In this document: one piece after another, positions 6,009 to 11,190 of the stretch
Layout: each line of letters begins with the position of its first letter
Position numbering within the stretch: the first letter of the stretch is position 1
NCBI GenBank assembly: GCA_019137115.1
Contig: JAGVSV010000013.1
Coordinates: 1-11,190 of the forward strand
DNA length: 11,190 nt
DNA from: Bacillota bacterium
GTDB lineage: Bacteria; Bacillota; Clostridia; Christensenellales; Aristaeellaceae
Reading direction: 5' to 3'
Program-made: the position numbers and the translations under genes
The notes under the pieces: model-generated
What the model was told of the DNA's origin: nothing
What the model saw: the letters and a program-made list of their open reading frames with translations, nothing else
Databases searched by the model: none

Positions 6009-6920
6009 ATGCAGAAGATCAAGCACCGCCACACCTCGCTGACAGCCGGCGACCGCAGCTTCCATATTGTCAACATCACCCTGCTGACGCTGATCTTGCT
6101 GGTTGTCCTGCTGCCGCTGCTGCACGTGGTGGCCGCGTCGTTCAGCTCGGCGTATTCAGTGATCACCGGGCGCGTGTGGCTGTGGCCGGTGGAACCCACG
6201 CTGGACGGCTACAAGGCCGTGTTCAAAAACAATCTGCTCATGACGGGGTATTTCAACTCCTTCATGTACATGGTGTTTGGCACCATGGTCAACGTGCTGC
6301 TGCTGTTGCTGGCTGGCTTTCCGCTGTCCCGCCCCGACCTGCCGGGCAAGCGGATGTTCGTTTTGTACTTTGCATTCACCATGTTCTTCAACGGCGGCAT
6401 GATCCCCAACTATCTGTTGGTGCGCGATCTGGGCTGGATTGACAACCGCATGGCGCTGATCATCCCGTTCGCGTTCTCCTGCTACAATATGATCATCGTG
6501 CGCACGTACTTCACCACCAACGTCCCCAACGAGCTGTACGAGGCCGCCGCCATCGACGGCAGCACCGACATCCATTTCTTTACCCGCGTGGCGCTGCCGC
6601 TGGCCAAGCCGGTGATCGCCGTGATGGTGCTTTTCCATGGCATCGGCCACTGGAACGGCTACCTGCGGGCGCTGATGTACATCAACAGCAGCTCCAAGTA
6701 CACATTGCAGATGGTGCTGCGCGACATCCTGATCCTGTCCAGCATGTCCACCGAGATGATGTCTCAGATGGAGGACAGCGCGCTGGAGGAGCTGACCAAC
6801 GCCATGCAGCTGATCAAGTATGCCGTGATCGTCGTGGGCTCGCTGCCGGTGATGATCCTGTACCCGTTTGTGCAGAAATACTTTGTCAAAGGCATGATGA
6901 TCGGCTCGATCAAAGGCTGA
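6009..6920 (+). CDS. ABC transporter permease, YtcP/LplC-type carbohydrate uptake subunit
   Basis: This 303-residue partner permease forms the heterodimeric channel with the preceding gene. Membrane segments are expected near residues 20-44, 84-104, 118-138, 145-165, 200-220 and 268-288. The ATPase-docking signature is EAAAIDGSTDIHFFTRVALP (178-197). The segments FFNGGMIPNYLLV and the C-terminal YPFVQKYFVKGMMIGSIKG are characteristic of the YtcP/LplC branch, and the final GS(I/V)KG is typically conserved. GGAGG lies just before the ATG at 6009, 10 bases after the first permease stops, so the two are co-transcribed and likely coupled. It is full length with nothing unusual. Confidence 0.93.
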   Translation: MQKIKHRHTSLTAGDRSFHIVNITLLTLILLVVLLPLLHVVAASFSSAYSVITGRVWLWPVEPTLDGYKAVFKNNLLMTGYFNSFMYMVFGTMVNVLLLLLAGFPLSRPDLPGKRMFVLYFAFTMFFNGGMIPNYLLVRDLGWIDNRMALIIPFAFSCYNMIIVRTYFTTNVPNELYEAAAIDGSTDIHFFTRVALPLAKPVIAVMVLFHGIGHWNGYLRALMYINSSSKYTLQMVLRDILILSSMSTEMMSQMEDSALEELTNAMQLIKYAVIVVGSLPVMILYPFVQKYFVKGMMIGSIKG

Positions 6921-6926
6921 ATCCCG

Positions 6927-6942
6927 GCCGGCGGGCGCCGGC
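6927..6942 (+). other. GC hairpin directly ahead of the solute-binding protein gene
   Basis: GCCGGC (6927-6932) and GCCGGC (6937-6942) form a perfect 6-bp stem around GGGC in the 44-base gap after the second permease. AAAGGAGG follows. There is no T-tract. It probably blocks 5' decay of, or marks a cleavage site for, the binding-protein mRNA. Confidence 0.5.
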
Positions 6943-6964
6943 TGACCATAAAGGAGGAACCCCC

Positions 6965-8662
6965 ATGAAGAAACTGTCTGCCCTTTTCCTCGTGCTGGTG
7001 ATGGTGCTCTCGGCGCTCCCCGCGCTGGCCCTCATTGAGTACGAGGGCGACCCCCGCATCGTGCCGGAAGGCGAGGATGTCACCCTGACCATTTTCCAGC
7101 CGCTGGCCCCCACGGTGGAAAGCCTGGACCGCGACAAGAACAAAGCCACCCAGCTAATTGAAGAAGCAACAGGTCTGAAGTTGGAGTTCATCACCGCCCT
7201 GGAGGCGGATGCCGAAACAAAGCTCAACCTGCTGCTGAACTCCGGCGACTATCCCTACATCATCTCCTGGGAGACCGGGCTTTCCAAGGCTGAGATGGAC
7301 GCCTATGCCAAGGAAGGCATCTTCATCCCGCTGGATGAATACATCAGCCCGGAAAAGACGCCCAACACGGTGGAGATGTTCGCCTACTCCGACGCCATCC
7401 GTTCCTTCGTGACGGGCTCGGACGGCCAGATCTACTCCCTGCCGGGCTTTAACGAAGCGTTCCACTGCCTGTACGGCGAGGGCCGCGCCTGGTACAACAT
7501 GCCGTTCATGACCGCTTATGGCAAGGGCCTGCCCAACACGACCGCGGAGTTGATGGACTATTTGAAGTGGGTGCGCGATGAGGATGCCAACGGCAACGGC
7601 GACCCCAACGACGAAAACCCGCTGGTGTTCCCGTCGGGCAACACCGACCGCTTTATGCGCTGGGTGAGCAACTTCTACCAGGTGCACCCGTATGAGAACT
7701 ATCGCGTCAACGTGGCCGGCGACGGCAAGGTCGAAGCCTGCTTCACCACCCCGGAATACAAGATGGCGCTGCAGTTTGCGCATGACCTGTACGCTGAGGA
7801 CCTGATTTTGAAGGATAGCTTCTCGATTACCGTGGACGACCTGCGCGCCATCGGCGAGAACCCCAACGGCACCACCAACGCGGTTATCATCGGCTGGGGG
7901 CCGGAGGACGGCGTGGTCAAGGCCGGCAGCACCAAGCGCTGGTTTGAATACTTTGCCATGCCGCCGGTGGAAGGCGAGAACGGCCAGCGCAACGCCATTT
8001 TCAACGCCAACTATTCCACCCGCCAGGGCTTCTACGTGACCGATGCCTGCCCGGAGGAATACCGCCAGTATGCCGTGCAGCTGGGCGACCTGCTGCTGGA
8101 CGAATACTACGGCTACACCACCTACATCGGGCCCAAGGGCCTGGGCTGGGACGACCCGTCCTCCCCGGACGCGCTGGGCATCAACGGCGAGCCGGCCTGG
8201 TTCCGTGAGCTGGTGGCCTATGGCACGCAGGAGACCAACAGCTCCTGGGATCAGCGCAGCATCACCAACCGCTACGCCGCGTTCCGCCTGGGCCAGGAAG
8301 CCGAAGGCGCGGACATCATCCTCAAATACCTGGACGGCGACGCGTCCCTCAAGGAAGAGGCCAGCAGCTTTGGCTCCTACAACGAGGTCATGAAGTACTA
8401 CGCCTGCCAGAAGAACCTGGATCCCTATGCCTTTGACGCCGAATGGTGCGTGCCTGCGCTGCTGTACGCGGATGACATCGTGGACGAAGCCACCGACGCG
8501 GAAACCGCCGTCAACACCCACCGCAACGAGATGATCGCGGCGTTTGTGACCGGCGCGCGCAGCCTGGACGAGTACGACCAGTATGTGAAGGAACTCAACG
8601 ACATGGGCTTGCAGACGGTGCTGGACGCCAAGAACGCGGCCCTGGAAGTCATCAAAAAGTAA
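6965..8662 (+). CDS. Extracellular carbohydrate-binding protein of the ABC importer (YtcQ/LplA-like, non-lipoprotein signal)
   Basis: This 565-residue secreted substrate-binding subunit delivers sugar to the two preceding permeases. The signal peptide is clear: KK, a hydrophobic core SALFLVLVMVLSAL, then ALPALA with likely cleavage after Ala22. There is no cysteine at or near that point, so the usual lipobox that anchors Gram-positive binding proteins is absent. The mature part shows type-1 binding-protein features: VTLTIFQPL at the first strand, KATQLIEEATGLKLEF, and LNLLLNSGDYPYI. An acidic loop DEDANGNGDPNDE (205-217) resembles the calcium-binding loop common in this large LplA/YtcQ branch. 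The length matches that branch (about 500-570). AAAGGAGG precedes the ATG. Strong hairpins flank the cistron on both sides. The mature chain has five cysteines, with an unknown role. Confidence 0.92.
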   Translation: MKKLSALFLVLVMVLSALPALALIEYEGDPRIVPEGEDVTLTIFQPLAPTVESLDRDKNKATQLIEEATGLKLEFITALEADAETKLNLLLNSGDYPYIISWETGLSKAEMDAYAKEGIFIPLDEYISPEKTPNTVEMFAYSDAIRSFVTGSDGQIYSLPGFNEAFHCLYGEGRAWYNMPFMTAYGKGLPNTTAELMDYLKWVRDEDANGNGDPNDENPLVFPSGNTDRFMRWVSNFYQVHPYENYRVNVAGDGKVEACFTTPEYKMALQFAHDLYAEDLILKDSFSITVDDLRAIGENPNGTTNAVIIGWGPEDGVVKAGSTKRWFEYFAMPPVEGENGQRNAIFNANYSTRQGFYVTDACPEEYRQYAVQLGDLLLDEYYGYTTYIGPKGLGWDDPSSPDALGINGEPAWFRELVAYGTQETNSSWDQRSITNRYAAFRLGQEAEGADIILKYLDGDASLKEEASSFGSYNEVMKYYACQKNLDPYAFDAEWCVPALLYADDIVDEATDAETAVNTHRNEMIAAFVTGARSLDEYDQYVKELNDMGLQTVLDAKNAALEVIKK

Positions 8663-8680
8663 AACACCCGATGGTTGCGA

Positions 8681-8708
8681 TGCGGAAGGGGGTTCGCTCC
8701 CTTCCGCA
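8681..8708 (+). other. Strong hairpin after the solute-binding protein gene
   Basis: TGCGGAAGGG (8681-8690) pairs with CCCTTCCGCA (8699-8708). A G-T and a G-C pair extend the stem to close a TTCG tetraloop (8693-8696). The sequence after it (CCGCACTGTCC) lacks a T-tract, so this is better explained as a 3' mRNA stabiliser or partial stop than a full terminator. Confidence 0.65.
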
Positions 8709-8736
8709 CCGCACTGTCCGGGGCCAGGAGGCAGTT

Positions 8737-9750
8737 ATGGACAACATCGTACGCGTGGCGGTGATCGGGGCGGGCGGCATCGCGCGCAGCGTTCACCTGC
8801 CATCGATTTCCGAAATCCCGTTCGCCCGCATCGAGGCGATCTGTGACTTAAAGAGAGAGCGCGCCCAGGCCATGGCCGACAAATACGGCATCCCCAAGGT
8901 CTATACGCTGTATGAGGAGATGCTGGCCCAGGTCAAGCCCGACGCCGTGTTCGTGCTGGTGCGTCCGGACGAACTCTACCGGGTGGCGCTCACCGCGCTC
9001 AACGCCGGGTGCCATGTGTTCGCCGAAAAGCCCGCGGGCATCACGCTGTACCAGGCCGAATCCCTGCTGCGCGCGGCCAGGGAGACGGACAAGCAGCTGC
9101 AAATCGGGCTAAACCGCCGGTTCATCCCGCTGGTACAGCACGTGCTGGAAACCATGCGCGCGCTGGGCCCCATCAACCAGGTAGACGGCTGGTTTTACAA
9201 GCACGGCGACGCGGCGTTTTACCAGGGCTGCTCGTCGGCGTTCACCTGCGACGCCATCCACACGCTGGACCTGATGCGCTACGCCGCCCAATCCAATGGC
9301 GCGTGCGGGTCGATGCTGACGGCCACCTACAACGACAGCCCCGTGCCCAACGCCTGGAATGGCTGGATTCAATTCGAAAACGGCTTGACAGGCACCTTCC
9401 ACGCCAACTACGCTACCGGCGGACGGGTGCACGGGCTGGCGGTGCACGGCCCCAAGGCCAGCGCGTACATCAACCTGGGGTTTGGCGGGGAGGCGTGCAA
9501 AGCCACGGTGCTGTATAATGTGGAGGGCACGTTCTCGCTTTCGGCAGGCGGCGGCGGCAAGCAGCACATCGAGGAAATCGACGGCCTGGCGATTGCCGGG
9601 GACGACCGCTATTTCCGCTTCTACGGCTACCACGCCGAGGACCTGGCGTTCCTCACCGCCGTGCGCGGCGACACGCCGGTGCCCTGCGGCATTGAGGATG
9701 CCCTGCACACGATGGAACTGCTGGACATGCTGGAGGCCGGGGCTCATTAG
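8737..9750 (+). CDS. Gfo/Idh/MocA-family oxidoreductase (second of two)
   Basis: This 337-residue NAD(P)-dependent dehydrogenase acts on a sugar, sugar acid or cyclitol that is not identifiable from sequence. The Rossmann fingerprint is VIGAGGIA (9-16), with Asp37 in AICDLKRER. EKP is at 97-99 with catalytic Lys98, NRRF at 126-129 is typical of the family, and CDAIHTLDLMRY (171-182) gives the His175 active-site residue. The ATG at 8737 was chosen because AGGAGG lies five bases upstream; the in-frame extension to 8671 has no ribosome site and would run through the strong hairpin. It is placed after the binding protein in the transport operon, so its substrate is probably derived from the imported sugar. 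It shares the family fold with the 3903 gene but little sequence outside the motifs. Confidence 0.92.
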   Translation: MDNIVRVAVIGAGGIARSVHLPSISEIPFARIEAICDLKRERAQAMADKYGIPKVYTLYEEMLAQVKPDAVFVLVRPDELYRVALTALNAGCHVFAEKPAGITLYQAESLLRAARETDKQLQIGLNRRFIPLVQHVLETMRALGPINQVDGWFYKHGDAAFYQGCSSAFTCDAIHTLDLMRYAAQSNGACGSMLTATYNDSPVPNAWNGWIQFENGLTGTFHANYATGGRVHGLAVHGPKASAYINLGFGGEACKATVLYNVEGTFSLSAGGGGKQHIEEIDGLAIAGDDRYFRFYGYHAEDLAFLTAVRGDTPVPCGIEDALHTMELLDMLEAGAH

Positions 9751-9773
9751 GTTCAAGCCGCACAGGCTGACCG

Positions 9774-9817
9774 GGGCGTACGCGCAGGGCTTACTTCTGG
9801 CTGCGGGTACGCCCTTT
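9774..9817 (+). other. Long intercistronic hairpin, possible attenuator or leaky terminator
   Basis: GGGCGTAC (9774-9781) pairs with GTACGCCC (9807-9814). After a G-G mismatch, CGCAG (9783-9787) pairs with CTGCG (9801-9805), leaving a 13-base loop. TTTAT follows, a poor T-tract. A second perfect hairpin, CCTTTA-TCG-TAAAGG (9813-9827), shares bases 9813-9814 with it. No convincing promoter is visible in the gap 9751-9856, so the next gene probably depends on read-through. Confidence 0.5.
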
Positions 9818-9856
9818 ATCGTAAAGGCCGCATCATCACACCATTTGGAGGTTGCT

Positions 9857-11190
9857 ATGGCGTATATCAGGGACAGGCGCGAGGAGCGCACCGGGTTTCA
9901 GGAATCCAGGCCGTGGAGCGCGCCCATTGACGTGCAGTGCGACTTTGCCATGGTGTATGGCGTTGACCCTACGATGCCGGAGCGGGTGAAGGAATACCGC
10001 GCGCGCGGCTATGTGGTGCACCTGATGACCGGCATCGCCTGGGGCCAGTACCAGGAGTACCTGGACGGCCGTTATGACGGGCGGGCGCACTGGGACGAAA
10101 GCCAGACCCAACGGGACGGCACGCCCATCCTGCACGGCCCGACCGTGCCCTACATGGTACCCACGATCGCCTTTTGTGACTATCTGACCCAGCGGCTCAA
10201 GGCCGCGGTGGACGCGGGGGTGGAAGCCATTCATGTCGAGGAGCCGGAGTTCTGGGACCGGGGCGGCTATTCGGAAGCGTTCAAGCGCGAGTATCTGCTG
10301 TACTTCCGCGAGGAATGGCGGCCGCCGCACGAAAGCGCGGACGCCCGCTACCGCTGCGCCCAGCTGAAAGCCTGGCTGTACGCGCGGGCGATCTCGCGCA
10401 TCGCGGGCGCGCTCAAGGAATACGCGCTGATCACCCACAACCTGCGCCTGCGCGTGTATGTGCCCACGCACAGCCTGCTCAACTATACCCAGTGGAAAAT
10501 CCTGAGCCCCGAGGGCGCGCTGCTGGATTTGCCCGAGGTGGACGGGTACATCGCCCAGGTGTGGACGGGCACCAGCCGCACCGCCAATATGTACAAAGGC
10601 TTGTATAAGGAGCGCACGTTTGAAACGGCGTATCTCGAATACGGCGTGATGCAGCAGCTGGTGCAGGGCACCGGGCGGGATATGTGGTTTTTAAACGACC
10701 CCATCGAGGACATGCCCAACTACACCTGGGATAACTACAAAGAAAACTACCTCAAAACCCTGGCCGCGTCGCTGCTGCACGGCGGTATCAACCGGTACGA
10801 AATCTGCCCATGGCCCACGCGGGTGTTTTCCGGGAAATACCCCCGCCAGCCGCAGGACGACGGCCGCAGCCTGCCCGCGCCTAATGCCAAGCCGATCCCT
10901 CCGGACTATGCCGCCCTGCTGTGCGCGCTGTTCCAGATGCTGGGGGACATGCCGCTGGGCGATCAAGCTGAAACGCCCGCGGTGGCGGTGGCGATGTCGG
11001 ACACCGGCTTGTTCCAACGCGGCTGGCCGGATGGCGTGCTCAGCCCCGAAACGCAGAAAGCCATCGCCGCAACGGTGCGCGGCTATGACGTGCAGGCCGG
11101 GGACGCACAGCGCTCCGCCGCCTGGGCCGAGGGCATGAAGGAAAATGTCGAAGCGCTGCGCGCCTTTGAGGAGTCCGGCGCGTTCCCGCT
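9857..11190 (+). CDS. Unrecognised large cytoplasmic protein, glycoside-hydrolase-like barrel (partial at 3' end)
   Basis: The frame opens at the ATG at 9857 behind GGAGG and stays open for 444 codons to the window edge. There is no signal peptide or membrane segment, so it is cytoplasmic. I do not recognise the family with certainty. Several stretches look like strand ends of a (beta/alpha)8 glycosidase: VVHLMTGIAWGQYQEYLDG (53-71), AIHVEEPEFWDRGGYS (124-139), VDGYIAQVWTG (228-238), AYLEYG (258-263) and RDMWFLNDPIED (274-285). Glu128/129/131 and Glu261 are the candidate acid/base and nucleophile. From about residue 350 the pattern (ALLCALFQMLGD, then AVAVAMSDTGLFQRGWPDG) suggests a second, Rossmann-like domain such as the trimerisation domain of GH42 enzymes. 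It is last in the visible transport operon, so cleavage of the imported saccharide is the likely role; a non-catalytic or different function is possible. Confidence 0.75.
   Translation, partial: MAYIRDRREERTGFQESRPWSAPIDVQCDFAMVYGVDPTMPERVKEYRARGYVVHLMTGIAWGQYQEYLDGRYDGRAHWDESQTQRDGTPILHGPTVPYMVPTIAFCDYLTQRLKAAVDAGVEAIHVEEPEFWDRGGYSEAFKREYLLYFREEWRPPHESADARYRCAQLKAWLYARAISRIAGALKEYALITHNLRLRVYVPTHSLLNYTQWKILSPEGALLDLPEVDGYIAQVWTGTSRTANMYKGLYKERTFETAYLEYGVMQQLVQGTGRDMWFLNDPIEDMPNYTWDNYKENYLKTLAASLLHGGINRYEICPWPTRVFSGKYPRQPQDDGRSLPAPNAKPIPPDYAALLCALFQMLGDMPLGDQAETPAVAVAMSDTGLFQRGWPDGVLSPETQKAIAATVRGYDVQAGDAQRSAAWAEGMKENVEALRAFEESGAFP

Noticed and set aside
7154..8521. A 455-codon open frame on the minus strand inside the binding-protein gene
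   Set aside because: It lies wholly antisense to a clear secreted binding protein, has no recognisable domain, and long antisense frames are expected in GC-rich genes.
8681..8708. Rho-independent terminator after the binding-protein gene
   Set aside because: The stem is strong but no T-run follows, and the next gene lacks its own promoter, so read-through is needed.
9109..9891. A 260-codon minus-strand frame over the second oxidoreductase
   Set aside because: It overlaps a gene with all family motifs and crosses the next gene's start; no domain is recognisable.

Overview
The window reads as a stretch of GC-rich (about 60% by eye) bacterial chromosome carrying a carbohydrate uptake and catabolism locus. 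The likely host is a Gram-positive-type anaerobe of the class Clostridia. Three things suggest this: LplB/YtcP-type permeases with a large YtcQ/LplA-type solute-binding protein, a GntR-LacI (AraR-type) regulator, and strong AAGGAGG-like ribosome binding sites. The placement is inference from gene style; there is no rRNA or marker gene.

Layout. Positions 2-202 are the end of a plus-strand gene with an Ala/Lys/Thr-rich tail. It converges on the minus-strand operon across a hairpin terminator (217-256) that could serve both directions. The minus-strand operon runs from a divergent control region leftwards: GntR-LacI regulator (3684-2593), AP-endonuclease-2-type TIM-barrel isomerase/epimerase (2550-1762), FucU sugar mutarotase (1757-1317), and D-2-hydroxyacid dehydrogenase (1285-269). 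The control region (3685-3902) holds a good promoter on each strand and TTGTA/TACAA half-sites that could be the regulator's operator. Rightwards come a Gfo/Idh/MocA oxidoreductase (3903-4889), then a second promoter (4942-4970). That promoter leads into two ABC permeases (5045-5998, 6009-6920), a solute-binding protein (6965-8662), a second Gfo/Idh/MocA oxidoreductase (8737-9750), and an unrecognised large cytoplasmic protein resembling a glycoside hydrolase barrel (9857 to beyond the window end).

How the genes may work together. The binding protein and the two permeases import a sugar or oligosaccharide. No ATPase is present, so a shared one encoded elsewhere is expected. The last protein may cleave the imported glycan. 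FucU would interconvert anomers of a released aldose. The two NAD(P)-dependent Gfo/Idh/MocA enzymes, the TIM-barrel enzyme and the 2-hydroxyacid dehydrogenase would oxidise or isomerise the product. The substrate cannot be read from the sequence. The combination of two Gfo/Idh/MocA enzymes with an AP-endonuclease-2-type barrel also fits an oxidation-first (keto-sugar) route of glycoside breakdown, which is offered as a hypothesis.

Notable structure. The binding-protein cistron is bracketed by strong hairpins. Two minus-strand intercistronic hairpins share a C(GCAC)G tip. Two overlapping hairpins precede the final gene. The binding protein has a signal peptide but no lipobox cysteine.
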